A stretch of 64,000 nt of DNA. Source: Streptococcus xiaochunlingii (lineage in GTDB: Bacteria; Bacillota; Bacilli; Lactobacillales; Streptococcaceae). The stretch spans positions 1,302,001-1,366,000 of the forward strand of contig NZ_VFSG01000001.1 of the NCBI RefSeq assembly GCF_006385805.1, in the 5' to 3' direction. The notes below the pieces were generated by a model. The model was not told the DNA's origin. It made no database searches and saw only the letters and a program-made list of their open reading frames with translations. Position 1 is the stretch's first letter; every line of letters begins with the position of its first letter. A program made the translations under genes and the position numbers. Shown in pieces: positions 1-8,517 of the stretch.

Positions 1-666
1 TGCAGCGATTGGAAGCAATCCAACTGCTGTCAATACTGAGAAGCGTCCACCGATGTCATCTGGGACTACAAATGTTTCCCAACCATTAGCATCTGCTTCA
101 ACCTTAACAGCACCTTTTTGGCGGTCAGTTGTTGCGTAGATCCGTTTGTTAGCTTCTTCTTGACCGTATTTCTTAACCAAGAGTTCTTTAAAGACACGGA
201 AAGCGATGGCTGGTTCAGTTGTTGTACCTGATTTAGAAATCACATTGACTGAGAAGTCTTTATCTGCAACATACTCTACTAAGTCAGCAAGGTAAGTTGA
301 TGAGATTGAGTTTCCAGCATAAAGGATTTGTGGAGCTTTGCGTTCTTCTTTTGTTTGCAAGTTTGCAAAGTGGTGGTTCAAGAAGTCAATGGCAGCTTTC
401 GCTCCAAGGTATGATCCACCAATACCGATAACGACCAAAACATCACTGTCTGCTTTGATTTGCTCAGCAGCTTTCAAGATGCGGTCAAATTCTTCGCGGT
501 CGTAGTTTTCAGGAAGGTCCAACCAACCCAAGAAGTCGCTACCAGCACCAGTTCCTTTACGGATCAATTCGTCTGCTGCTGTAACTTGTGCTTGCATGTA
601 TTCCACTTCATGTGGTGCAACAAATTTGTCTAATACTTTTGAATAATCAAATTTAATATGTGACAT
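1..666 (-). CDS. pgi: glucose-6-phosphate isomerase, 5' part (truncated by window edge)
   Basis: Cytosolic glycolytic enzyme interconverting glucose-6-phosphate and fructose-6-phosphate. The 222 visible codons run open to position 1, so the C-terminal half lies outside the window. The translation starts [10 protein letters not shown] and contains the isomerase-family stretch [17 protein letters not shown] and the phosphosugar-binding segment [12 protein letters not shown]. The ATG at 666 is preceded by GGAGGAAT at the right spacing, which fixes the start. A promoter lies about 30 bases upstream, and transcription appears independent of the divergent or downstream elements to the right. Nothing looks broken in the visible part. 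Confidence 0.97.
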   Translation of the reverse strand, partial: MSHIKFDYSKVLDKFVAPHEVEYMQAQVTAADELIRKGTGAGSDFLGWLDLPENYDREEFDRILKAAEQIKADSDVLVVIGIGGSYLGAKAAIDFLNHHFANLQTKEERKAPQILYAGNSISSTYLADLVEYVADKDFSVNVISKSGTTTEPAIAFRVFKELLVKKYGQEEANKRIYATTDRQKGAVKVEADANGWETFVVPDDIGGRFSVLTAVGLLPIAA

Positions 667-694
667 AGTATTCCTCCAAAATTTCTTCTTCTCT

Positions 695-723
695 ATGATA
701 TCGCTTTACCGGGATTTAATCAA
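695..723 (-). promoter_or_regulatory. pgi promoter
   Basis: On the minus strand TTGATT (723-718) and TATCAT (700-695) are separated by exactly 17 bases, about 30 bases before the pgi start. A cre-like palindrome, TGAAAACGTTTTACA (750-736), sits just upstream of the -35. It matches 12 of 14 positions of the CcpA consensus, so activation of this glycolytic gene by CcpA is possible (inference). Confidence 0.6.
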
Positions 724-870
724 GGGAAACCACCCTGTAAAACGTTTTCATTTGCTAATTTTTTTATTTTCACAAATCAAGAAACGACGCAATAGCAATC
801 GTTTGCATATACGGACTTATTTTAAGCGGAACAGACAAAAAAAGAAGCTTCTTCCGAAACTCCATTTTCA

Positions 871-1165
871 CGCTATTATTCTTTGAAACCGCTAATGAAT
901 TTCAAGATGACGCTAGTGAGTGATCGGCTACAGGTCTCGTAAATCCTATGGGTCAGATCTCCTCCTGCAGACTTGACTCTCTATATATTTCGGAACGTAG
1001 TTCTCGCTTTGCTCGAACTGCGTCAATGTACCTAAGTTCATCCGCGTCCGTTGGACTTGATTCACTAAGAACTTCATCGGTTTACAGCTTTTTCCCTAAC
1101 GGGAAAAACTGCATCCATTGCTCTAGGATTCATCTACGCCTTGCAGGCTCGATTCATCAAGAGCA
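871..1165 (-). repeat. gene-free stretch with modular hairpin repeats downstream of the SRP RNA
   Basis: No coding potential is convincing between pgi and tadA. Read on the minus strand, two related modules are visible. Each starts GATGAA, then has a roughly 20-base variable part ending GCAG, then a hairpin. The first hairpin, at 1085-1111, has a CTTTTTCCC/GGGAAAAA stem; the second, at 999-1019, has an AGTTC/GAACT stem. The layout recalls BOX-type modular repeats of streptococci, but the sequence is not the pneumococcal BOX as I remember it. It could instead be a structured 3' extension of the SRP RNA transcript. A weak hairpin followed by seven T lies at 837-857. Confidence 0.4.
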
Positions 1166-1167
1166 AT

Positions 1168-1246
1168 AGAAAAGAGCACACAGTTCACTTCGCTTAGGGC
1201 TGCTGGATTCCTCCCCTGACCCGCTTCACGCAGAACTGTTGCTCCG
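1168..1246 (-). ncRNA. ffs: signal recognition particle RNA (small bacterial type, 4.5S/scRNA)
   Basis: The RNA component of SRP binds Ffh and directs co-translational membrane targeting. The minus strand shows the conserved apical loop with GGTCAGGGGAGGAATCCAGC (1222-1203), followed by AGCCC. This apical part is closed by a long stem in which GAGCAACAGTTC at the 5' end pairs with GAACTGTGTGCTC at the 3' end. A run TTTTCTATT follows and probably terminates the transcript. Ends are estimated from the stem and the promoter, within a few bases. Its position beside tadA is the usual one in streptococci, as far as I recall. Confidence 0.9.
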
Positions 1247-1252
1247 ATAGGT

Positions 1253-1281
1253 ATTATAACATAATTTACTGAATTTGCAAA
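1253..1281 (-). promoter_or_regulatory. SRP RNA promoter with extended -10
   Basis: TTTGCA (1281-1276), 17-base spacer, then TATAAT (1258-1253) preceded by TGT, an extended -10. The predicted start lies 7 bases downstream, at the base of the SRP RNA stem. Confidence 0.8.
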
Positions 1282-1291
1282 GGTCCGGTTT

Positions 1292-1816
1292 TTATTCTTG
1301 TGTTTCGGCCTTAGCTGCGAGCTTGGCTTGTTTTTTTCGTTCTCGGCCTTGGCGGAAAAAGGTCTGCATAATGGCTGCACATTCTGCTTCCAGAATCCCT
1401 GTTTCTACTTCCACCCGGTGATTGAGACGTTCATCTGTCAAAATGTCGTAGAGACTCCCTGCTCCACCAAACTTCTGATTGGTCGCACCGTAGACTACCT
1501 GAGGGATCCGGGCCAGCCCGATGGCACCACTGCACATGACACAGGGTTCAATGGTCACAAATAGGGTGGTATCCAGCAAACGCCAGCTCTCTTCGTGCTG
1601 ATTGGCTTCTTCGATCGCCATTACCTCCGCATGCATGACCGCTCGCTGCAATTCTTCTCGCGCGTTGTGCCCACGTCCAATGATCTCGCCGTCTTTGACA
1701 ATGACACAGCCAATAGGAATTTCCTCATGGGCCAAGGCGATCTCTGCCTCTTTTAAAGCCTCTCGCATAAAAGCTTCTTTCTCTTCTAGGGTATAGTCTC
1801 TCACTTGTACACTCAC
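1292..1816 (-). CDS. tadA: tRNA-specific adenosine deaminase
   Basis: Converts the wobble adenosine of tRNA-Arg(ACG) to inosine. The 174-residue product has the zinc-dependent cytidine/deoxycytidylate deaminase fold, with the HAE motif (H62, catalytic E64) and PCVMC (C92, C95) that bind zinc. The listed start is a GTG without a good Shine-Dalgarno. A second GTG at 1804 would give MRDYTLEEKE, closer to the pneumococcal N-terminus as I remember it, so the true protein may be four residues shorter. The basic tail (GRERKKQAKLAAKA) fits tRNA binding. It sits between the csRNA terminator and the SRP RNA promoter and so is probably transcribed on its own. Confidence 0.95.
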   Translation of the reverse strand: MSVQVRDYTLEEKEAFMREALKEAEIALAHEEIPIGCVIVKDGEIIGRGHNAREELQRAVMHAEVMAIEEANQHEESWRLLDTTLFVTIEPCVMCSGAIGLARIPQVVYGATNQKFGGAGSLYDILTDERLNHRVEVETGILEAECAAIMQTFFRQGRERKKQAKLAAKAETQE

Positions 1817-1856
1817 TTACTTTTTATGTTCTTGTTCTATTATATGATGAAGCCAG

Positions 1857-1945
1857 AAAAAAAGCCACCAATGGGTGACTTCTTATAGGGAGATATTATG
1901 AAAAAAAGTTTGGATTCTAAACAAAGTTGGGAGGTCTTTGTTTAT
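1857..1945 (-). ncRNA. csRNA-type small RNA (CiaR-controlled)
   Basis: A roughly 89-base RNA is predicted from its own promoter to a strong terminator. Near the 5' end an 8-bp perfect stem (AAACAAAG/CTTTGTTT, 1943-1936 and 1926-1919) presents ACCTCCCAA in its loop, a perfect anti-Shine-Dalgarno. A second unpaired TCTCCC follows. The 3' end is a hairpin GTCACC-CATT-GGTGGC (1879-1864) with seven T. This architecture is that of the cia-dependent small RNAs described in S. pneumoniae, which repress translation by pairing with ribosome binding sites (comC among them). Target identity here is unknown. Ends are inferred from sequence. Confidence 0.85.
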
Positions 1946-1951
1946 GGTCTT

Positions 1952-1984
1952 AGTATAGACCACAGGGCTTAAAGTATTCTTAAG
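1952..1984 (-). promoter_or_regulatory. CiaR-type promoter of the csRNA
   Basis: On the minus strand CTTAAG (1984-1979), five bases, TTTAAG (1973-1968), ten bases, then TATACT (1957-1952). The direct repeat TTTAAG-N5-TTTAAG placed 10 bases before a -10 is the hallmark of promoters activated by the response regulator CiaR. Only the first base of the distal half differs. Confidence 0.85.
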
Positions 1985-1986
1985 AC

Positions 1987-2017
1987 TCAAAAAAGTTGAG
2001 AGAGACTCCCAACTTTT
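1987..2017 (-). terminator. purA terminator
   Basis: Minus-strand hairpin with AAAAGTTG/CAACTTTT outer stem followed by six T, seven bases after the purA stop. It ends right beside the CiaR box and insulates the csRNA gene from purA transcription. Confidence 0.8.
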
Positions 2018-2023
2018 ATTGAA

Positions 2024-3385
<1,362 letters not shown>

Positions 3386-3394
3386 TTATACCTC

Positions 3395-3423
3395 ATTATA
3401 TGAAAAATTTGACAATTTTTCAA
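3395..3423 (-). promoter_or_regulatory. purA promoter
   Basis: TTGAAA (3423-3418), 17 bases, TATAAT (3400-3395) on the minus strand. The predicted 5' UTR of about 70 bases contains a GCAGG/CCTGC hairpin and the 14-base palindrome close to the ATG. Confidence 0.8.
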
Positions 3424-3520
3424 GGAGGGTTCATCATTTCATTTGTTTTTTCTCTTATGTAGACGAATTACATTTTTACAAAATATGTATTTTCTGAATT
3501 TTAGTACTTAATTTAAAATA

Positions 3521-3533
3521 AAAGTTCGGAATT
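3521..3533 (-). promoter_or_regulatory. PurR box
   Basis: AATTCCGAACTTT on the minus strand matches the lactococcal/streptococcal PurBox AWWWCCGAACWWT at every position. It lies about 140 bases upstream of the predicted purA start of transcription, farther than the usual position near -76. Either a second promoter lies between, or the site acts at a distance. It is also 80 bases before gshF. Confidence 0.65.
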
Positions 3534-3612
3534 TTTGTAAAATCGTAGCGGAAATTTGCTTTCTTTTTCCGTTTGTAATAGACTAAAATAACTACCATAG
3601 GACGGTGAAACG

Positions 3613-5868
3613 ATGACGATTAATCAATTACTGCAGAAACTGGATACATCAAGCCCTATTCTCCAAGCGACCTTTGGTCTGGAGAGGGAAAATCTGCGAG
3701 TGACAACTGATGGACACTTAGCTCAAACTGCTCATCCGAGTCAGCTTGGTTCCCGCAATTTCCACCCGACCATCCAAACAGACTTCAGCGAACAACAACT
3801 GGAACTAATTACACCTATTGCTCACTCTACTAAGGAAGCGCGGCGCTTACTGGGAGCTATCAGCGATGTGGCAGGCCGCTCAATTGACCAGAGTGAATGC
3901 CTGTGGCCTCTGTCCATGCCACCGCAGCTGACTGAAGAAGATATTATCATCGCCCGTCTGGAAAACGAATACGAACGCCACTACCGAGAGGGTTTAGCGA
4001 AAAAATATGGCAAAAAACTACAGGCCATCTCTGGTATCCACTACAACATGGAGCTAGGGAAAGATCTGGTCGCTGCTCTCTTTCAAGTCAGCTCCTATCA
4101 TTTACTCAAGGACTTTAAAAATGACCTCTATCTCAAACTGGCTCGAAACTTTCTGCGTTTCCGATGGCTCTTAACCTATCTCTACGGTGCTGCTCCTCTG
4201 GCAGAAGCCGGCTTCTACAGTCAGGAATACCCGCAGCCTATCCGCTCTTTTCGCAACAGCAACTATGGCTATGTCAATGACGAGAATATTCAGGTGTCCT
4301 ACACTTCTTTGGAGCAATATGTAACCGATATTGACAACTACGTTCAGTCTGGCGAGCTCAGTGCTGAAAAAGAATTTTACTCAGCCGTTCGCTTCCGTGG
4401 ACAGAAGCACAATCGCGCCTATCTGGAGCAGGGTATCACCTATCTGGAATTCCGCTGCTTCGATCTCAATCCTTTTGACCATTTGGGCATTAGCCAAGAG
4501 ACCTTAGATACTGTCCATCTCTTTTTACTGGGCCTGCTCTGGCTAGATGATGTAGAAAATGTTGATGCAGTATTAAAAGATGCTCATGATTTGAACCAGA
4601 AAATTGCTTGTAGCCACCCGCTGACTGCCCTGCCAGATGAGGCAGACAGCTCAGCCATTCTCCAAGCCATGGAAGGGCTCATCCAGCATTTTGAACTGCC
4701 AACTTACTATCAAACTTTGCTGGACCAGATGAGAGAGGCTCTCTTACATCCTCAGCTGACACTGTCAGGACAGCTCCTGCCCCATATCCAGCAAGATTCC
4801 TTAACAGCTTTTGGTCTAGAAAAAGCAGAAGAATACCACCGCTATGCCTGGACTGCTCCTTATGCCCTCAAAGGCTACGAAAATATGGAACTGTCCACCC
4901 AGATGCTGCTCTTTGATGCTATTCAAAAGGGGCTGAATGTTGAAATTTTAGATGAAAAGGACCAATTTCTCAAGCTTTGGCATGGTAGTCATGTAGAATA
5001 TGTCAAGAACGGCAATATGACCTCCAAGGATAACTATGTCATCCCTTTGGCCATGGCCAATAAAACAGTCACCAAAAAGATTTTGGCAGCAGCTGACTTT
5101 CCCGTTCCGGCTGGAGCAGAATTTTCTTCTCTTGAAGAGGGACTGGCCTACTACCCTTTGATTAAGAACCGAGAAATTGTTGTCAAACCCAAGTCAACCA
5201 ACTTCGGACTGGGCATCTCTATCTTCCAAGAGCCAGCTAGCCTGGAAGCTTATCACAAGGCTCTGGAGATTGCTTTTTCAGAAGATGTCGCCGTCTTAGT
5301 GGAGGAATTTATCGCTGGAACGGAGTACCGTTTCTTTGTCTTAGACGGACAATGCCAAGCAGTCCTCTTGCGAGTGGCGGCCAATGTCGTCGGAGACGGT
5401 CAGCATACCGTGAGAGAATTGATTGCCATCAAAAATGACAATCCTCTGCGGGGCCGAGATCATCGTTCACCGCTTGAAATCATTGAACTGGGGGACATTG
5501 AACTGCTCATGCTGGACCAGCAAGGCTATGGAGCAGATGATATCCTGCCTGCTGGAGTCAAGGTTGACTTGCGGCGCAATTCCAACATTTCTACTGGCGG
5601 AGACTCGATTGATGTCACAGACAGCATGCACCCATCTTATAGGGAACTCGCTGCGGACATGGCAAAGGCTATGGGAGCCTGGGCCTGTGGCGTTGATCTC
5701 ATCATCCCTGACAGCTCTGCTATTTCCACAAAGGAAAATCCCAACTGTACCTGCATCGAGCTCAACTTCAATCCTTCTATGTATATGCACACCTATTGTG
5801 CTGAGGGGCCGGGACAAAGCATTACTCCGAAAATACTAGCTAAACTTTTCCCAGAAATGGACCTATAA
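3613..5868 (+). CDS. gshF: bifunctional glutamate-cysteine ligase / glutathione synthetase
   Basis: A single 751-residue protein that makes glutathione from glutamate, cysteine and glycine using two ATP. The N-terminal part (about 1-330) is the gamma-glutamylcysteine ligase domain, with FGLERENLRV at the start and FRCFDLNPFDHLG further on. The C-terminal part (about 480-750) is an ATP-grasp domain, with VVKPKSTNFGLGIS, VLVEEFIAGTEYRFFVL and CIELNFNPSMYMH. Length is typical for the fused enzyme. ATG is preceded by AGGACGGTG. It is a single-gene unit with its own terminator. Leucine CTG and glutamine CAG appear more frequent than in purA or dusB, which suggests but does not prove acquisition from another lineage. 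Confidence 0.96.
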   Translation: MTINQLLQKLDTSSPILQATFGLERENLRVTTDGHLAQTAHPSQLGSRNFHPTIQTDFSEQQLELITPIAHSTKEARRLLGAISDVAGRSIDQSECLWPLSMPPQLTEEDIIIARLENEYERHYREGLAKKYGKKLQAISGIHYNMELGKDLVAALFQVSSYHLLKDFKNDLYLKLARNFLRFRWLLTYLYGAAPLAEAGFYSQEYPQPIRSFRNSNYGYVNDENIQVSYTSLEQYVTDIDNYVQSGELSAEKEFYSAVRFRGQKHNRAYLEQGITYLEFRCFDLNPFDHLGISQETLDTVHLFLLGLLWLDDVENVDAVLKDAHDLNQKIACSHPLTALPDEADSSAILQAMEGLIQHFELPTYYQTLLDQMREALLHPQLTLSGQLLPHIQQDSLTAFGLEKAEEYHRYAWTAPYALKGYENMELSTQMLLFDAIQKGLNVEILDEKDQFLKLWHGSHVEYVKNGNMTSKDNYVIPLAMANKTVTKKILAAADFPVPAGAEFSSLEEGLAYYPLIKNREIVVKPKSTNFGLGISIFQEPASLEAYHKALEIAFSEDVAVLVEEFIAGTEYRFFVLDGQCQAVLLRVAANVVGDGQHTVRELIAIKNDNPLRGRDHRSPLEIIELGDIELLMLDQQGYGADDILPAGVKVDLRRNSNISTGGDSIDVTDSMHPSYRELAADMAKAMGAWACGVDLIIPDSSAISTKENPNCTCIELNFNPSMYMHTYCAEGPGQSITPKILAKLFPEMDL

Positions 5869-5874
5869 AGTAAG

Positions 5875-5903
5875 AAAACGCAGAAGATGTCTCTGCGTTT
5901 TTG
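5875..5903 (+). terminator. gshF terminator
   Basis: Hairpin AAAACGCAGA/TCTGCGTTTT seven bases after the gshF stop, followed by a T-rich run. Confidence 0.9.
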
Positions 5904-5968
5904 TTTTGTAACCGAGGTAGAGTTTTAGATGATAACCTAAAAAGATTAAGCATGGTCCTCCTACAAGT

Positions 5969-6249
5969 TTAAAATAGCAAGTCATTTGCTGTAAAATCAT
6001 CCTCTAACAAGCAAATTTCAAACCTCTCCTGCATATAGCAGAGGAAATCTTCCCTTTTTCCCAAAAAGAATCATAGGCCGCGAATACAAGGCTAGTATCA
6101 TCTGAACAAGTTCCAGCCAGTTACTGTTGGCTTCCATAGCCCACCATCTCAATCGCTTTAAAACTGCCTCGGGTTAAAAATTCATACGGAACCCCTAATG
6201 CATCAGCTACCGCCAAACCATAGACTGCCGCTTTCAAAGATTGGTTCAT
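5969..6249 (-). pseudogene. ADP-ribosylglycohydrolase family remnant
   Basis: On the minus strand an ATG at 6249, preceded by a perfect AAAGGAGG and a TATAAT (6273-6268), opens [20 protein letters not shown], the N-terminus of the DraG/ADP-ribosylglycohydrolase family. After 42 codons there is an in-frame TAA (6123-6121). The same frame then continues with LAGTCSDDTSLVFAAYDSFW, matching the family metal-binding region GTWSDDTS. A frameshift near 6034 then moves homology (MQERFEICLLEDDFTANDLL) to another frame, and the gene stops at 5969, leaving about 90 residues of an expected 250-300. The expression signals are intact but the reading frame is dead. These enzymes remove ADP-ribose from proteins or nucleic acids. 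Confidence 0.82.
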
Positions 6250-6304
6250 GCTAGCCTCCTTTGTTTTATTATACTATTTTTGGTCTTAAAATTCTTCCTA
6301 ACCC

Positions 6305-6337
6305 CAAAAAACAAGCGCAGGCCTGCGCCTGTTTTTC
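6305..6337. terminator. bidirectional terminator upstream of hslO
   Basis: Almost perfect inverted repeat ACAAGCGCAGGCCTGCGCCTGT (6311-6332) with A-run on the left and T-run on the right, so it can terminate in both directions. Confidence 0.7.
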
Positions 6338-6360
6338 TATTTTGTGTTAAAATAAAAGGT

Positions 6361-7233
6361 ATGGACAAAATTATCAAAACTATCTCAGAAAGTGGCTCTT
6401 TCCGTGCCTTTGTACTAGACAGTACAGAGACCGTGCGAGCAGCCCAAGAATACCATCAGACACAAGCAAGTTCAACAGTGGCCCTTGGGCGCACCCTGAT
6501 CGCTAGTCAAATTCTCGCAGCCAATGAAAAGGGAAACACCAAGATAACAGTGAAAATCCTGGGCACTAGCTCACTTGGTGCTATCATCACTGTGGCAGAT
6601 ACTCAAGGAAACGTCAAAGGCTACGTGCAAAATCCTGGTGTGGATATCAAGAAAACAGCGACCGGTGAAGTCGTGGTCGGACCATTTGTCGGAAACGGGG
6701 AATTCCTAGTGATTACCGACTACGGCACAGGCAATCCTTATCATTCCATGACACCTCTCGTCACTGGAGAAATCGGTGAAGACCTAGCTTATTACTTGAC
6801 TGAAAGCCAACAAACGCCATCTGCGGTTGGGCTCAATGTCCTCCTTGATGAAGAAGACAAGGTCAAGGTTGCCGGTGGTTTCTTGGTGCAGGTCTTGCCA
6901 AATGCCAAGGAAGAAGAAATTGCCAGCTTTGAAAAACGGATCCAAGAAATGCCGGCCATTTCTACCCTTTTAGCCTCTGACGACCATATTGAAGCCCTTC
7001 TTACTGCCATCTATGGTGACGAACCATACAAGCGTCTCTCAGAAGAAGAGATCCGCTTCCAGTGTGACTGTAGCAAGGAACGCTTCATGAATGCCTTGGC
7101 AAGCTTACCAGCCAAAGACCTTCAAGAAATGAAGGACGAAGACCATGGCGCGGAAATCGCTTGCCAATTCTGTCAGACGGCTTATCACTTTGATAAAAAC
7201 GACTTGGAGGAACTCATTCGTGACAAATCTTAA
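6361..7233 (+). CDS. hslO: redox-regulated holdase chaperone Hsp33
   Basis: Cytosolic chaperone activated by oxidation, which holds unfolding proteins under oxidative stress. I place the start at [10 protein letters not shown] (290 residues). The longer reading frame from 6241 runs through the preceding terminator and adds a hydrophobic stretch foreign to the family. The C-terminal redox switch is intact: C235-D-C237 and C268-Q-F-C271, the four zinc-binding cysteines. The Shine-Dalgarno (AAAAGGT) is close and weak. The 3' end overlaps dusB by 14 bases, so the two are co-transcribed and probably translationally coupled. Confidence 0.96.
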   Translation: MDKIIKTISESGSFRAFVLDSTETVRAAQEYHQTQASSTVALGRTLIASQILAANEKGNTKITVKILGTSSLGAIITVADTQGNVKGYVQNPGVDIKKTATGEVVVGPFVGNGEFLVITDYGTGNPYHSMTPLVTGEIGEDLAYYLTESQQTPSAVGLNVLLDEEDKVKVAGGFLVQVLPNAKEEEIASFEKRIQEMPAISTLLASDDHIEALLTAIYGDEPYKRLSEEEIRFQCDCSKERFMNALASLPAKDLQEMKDEDHGAEIACQFCQTAYHFDKNDLEELIRDKS

Positions 7234-8200
7234 TACACCTTTTATGATTGGGAACGTCGAGATCCCAAACCGGACGGTCCTAGCCCCCATGGCCGGTGTG
7301 ACCAACTCAGCTTTCCGGACCATTGCGAAAGAACTCGGAGCTGGCCTTGTGGTCATGGAAATGGTCTCTGATAAAGGGATCCAATACAACAACGAAAAGA
7401 CCCTGCATATGCTCCATATCGATGAGGGAGAAAATCCAGTATCAATCCAGCTCTTTGGGAGCGACGAAGATAGCCTCGCACGCGCGGCAGAATTCATCCA
7501 AGAAAACACCAAGACTGATATCGTGGATATCAACATGGGCTGCCCCGTCAATAAAATCGTGAAAAACGAAGCGGGTGCGATGTGGCTCAAGGACCCAGAC
7601 AAGATCTACTCTATTATCAACAAGGTCCAATCTGTCCTTGATATCCCCCTCACTGTCAAAATGCGGACAGGTTGGTCGGACCCTTCTCTAGCAGTTGAGA
7701 ATGCCCTTGCTGCAGAAGCTGCAGGTGTTTCTGCCCTTGCTATGCACGGACGGACCCGGGAGCAAATGTACACTGGTCATGCAGACCTTGAGACCCTTCA
7801 TAAGGTTGCACAAGCTCTGACCAAGATCCCATTCATCGCCAACGGAGATATCCGGACGGTGCAAGACGCCAAACAACGGATCGAAGAAGTTGGTGCAGAT
7901 GCAGTCATGATCGGCCGTGCTGCTATGGGGAATCCTTACCTCTTCAATCAAATCAATCACTACTTTGAAACAGGAGAAATTCTGCCTGATTTGACCTTCG
8001 AAGACAAGATGAAGATTGCTTATGAGCACTTGAAGCGCTTGATCAATCTCAAGGGTGAGCACATTGCCGTTCGCGAATTCCGCGGCTTAGCCCCTCACTA
8101 CCTTCGTGGAACATCTGGCGCAGCCAAACTCCGTGGAGCCATCTCGCAAGCTAGCACTCTAGCAGAGATTGAAGAGCTTCTTCAATTAGAAAAAGCTTAA
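7220..8200 (+). CDS. dusB: tRNA-dihydrouridine synthase B
   Basis: FMN enzyme that reduces uridine to dihydrouridine in the tRNA D-loop. The start is the GTG at 7220, inside the end of hslO, because GGAGG lies nine bases upstream and the product [17 protein letters not shown] matches the known family N-terminus. It has 326 residues. Signature features are [12 protein letters not shown] near 21-33, the catalytic cysteine C108 in [18 protein letters not shown], and the FMN phosphate-binding region [11 protein letters not shown]. The hslO-dusB arrangement is conserved in streptococci to my knowledge. Confidence 0.97.
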   Translation: MTNLNTPFMIGNVEIPNRTVLAPMAGVTNSAFRTIAKELGAGLVVMEMVSDKGIQYNNEKTLHMLHIDEGENPVSIQLFGSDEDSLARAAEFIQENTKTDIVDINMGCPVNKIVKNEAGAMWLKDPDKIYSIINKVQSVLDIPLTVKMRTGWSDPSLAVENALAAEAAGVSALAMHGRTREQMYTGHADLETLHKVAQALTKIPFIANGDIRTVQDAKQRIEEVGADAVMIGRAAMGNPYLFNQINHYFETGEILPDLTFEDKMKIAYEHLKRLINLKGEHIAVREFRGLAPHYLRGTSGAAKLRGAISQASTLAEIEELLQLEKA

Positions 8201-8204
8201 TGAC

Positions 8205-8238
8205 AAAAAAACAGCATCAAAAGGTTGATGCTGTTTAA
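8205..8238 (+). terminator. hslO-dusB terminator
   Basis: Hairpin ACAGCATCAA-AAGG-TTGATGCTGT (8211-8234) just after dusB, flanked by an A-run and a short T-run. A near copy of the same hairpin (GACAGCATCAAC...GATACTGTTTTT) occurs again at 8484-8513, on the other side of the repeat cluster. Confidence 0.8.
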
Positions 8239-8243
8239 AATAT

Positions 8244-8278
8244 GCACTAACTATTTTTTACATAAAATAGCTAGCTAG
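8244..8278 (+). repeat. short AT-rich hairpin repeat, copy 1
   Basis: AACTATTTTTTACATAAAAT followed by AGCTAG: a hairpin (AACTATTTT/AAAATAGCT) that recurs at 27688-27724 in the same orientation and, inverted, at 33521-33551 and 36963-37003. The consensus in this orientation is roughly GTAGACAAACTATTTTTTAC then ATAAAATAGCTAGATGA. All copies lie 3' of genes. Confidence 0.65.
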
Positions 8279-8325
8279 TTTTTCAAAAAAACTGACTTAA
8301 TTTTTTAGTCAGTTATGTAAATCTA

Positions 8326-8463
8326 AAACTTTCCGCTGTGAGAAAAGTGCCTGAAACACAAATGTTTCAGGCACTCGGAATTATTGAGATCTTAGGCTCA
8401 ATAATTAGTCATGGAACTTCGAAGAAGTTCGCTGACGTCCGTACTCACTTAAGGAAAGTTTTT
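8326..8463 (+). repeat. MITE-like element, copy A (short form)
   Basis: The ends are imperfect terminal inverted repeats: AAACTTTCCGCTGTGAG on the left and CTCACTTAAGGAAAGTTT on the right. Inside are a hairpin GTGCCTGAAAC/GTTTCAGGCAC, a second hairpin around ATTATTGAG/CTCAATAAT, and GAACTTCGAAGAAGTTC followed by GCTGACGTCCGTACTCAC. A longer copy lies inverted at 33214-33461. There is no coding sequence and no clear target-site duplication. Together with the flanking hairpins it fills the 317-base gap between dusB and nrtR. Confidence 0.75.
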
Positions 8464-8483
8464 AGAAGAACTTATCTTCATTT

Positions 8484-8513
8484 GACAGCATCAACTTTTT
8501 GATACTGTTTTTG
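8484..8513 (+). terminator. second copy of the dusB-type terminator hairpin
   Basis: ACAGCATCAA-CTTT-TTGATACTGT followed by five T on the plus strand. It resembles the dusB terminator at 8211-8234 closely enough to suggest duplication around the inserted repeats. On the minus strand it lies right after nrtR but has no T-run there. Confidence 0.6.
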
Positions 8514-8517
8514 TATC

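Noticed and set aside
948-1380. Short frames over the SRP RNA and hairpin region
   Set aside because: They overlap conserved RNA structure and lack ribosome binding sites and recognisable protein features.
1898-1972. 24-codon plus-strand frame MKKSLDSKQSWEVFVYGLSI with AGGGAG before the ATG
   Set aside because: The apparent ribosome binding site is the complement of the TCTCCC of the csRNA on the other strand, and the frame runs through the csRNA stem and its promoter. The RNA gene explains every element better.
6241-6360. N-terminal extension of hslO
   Set aside because: It crosses a bidirectional terminator and the start of the divergent pseudogene; the family N-terminus begins at 6361.
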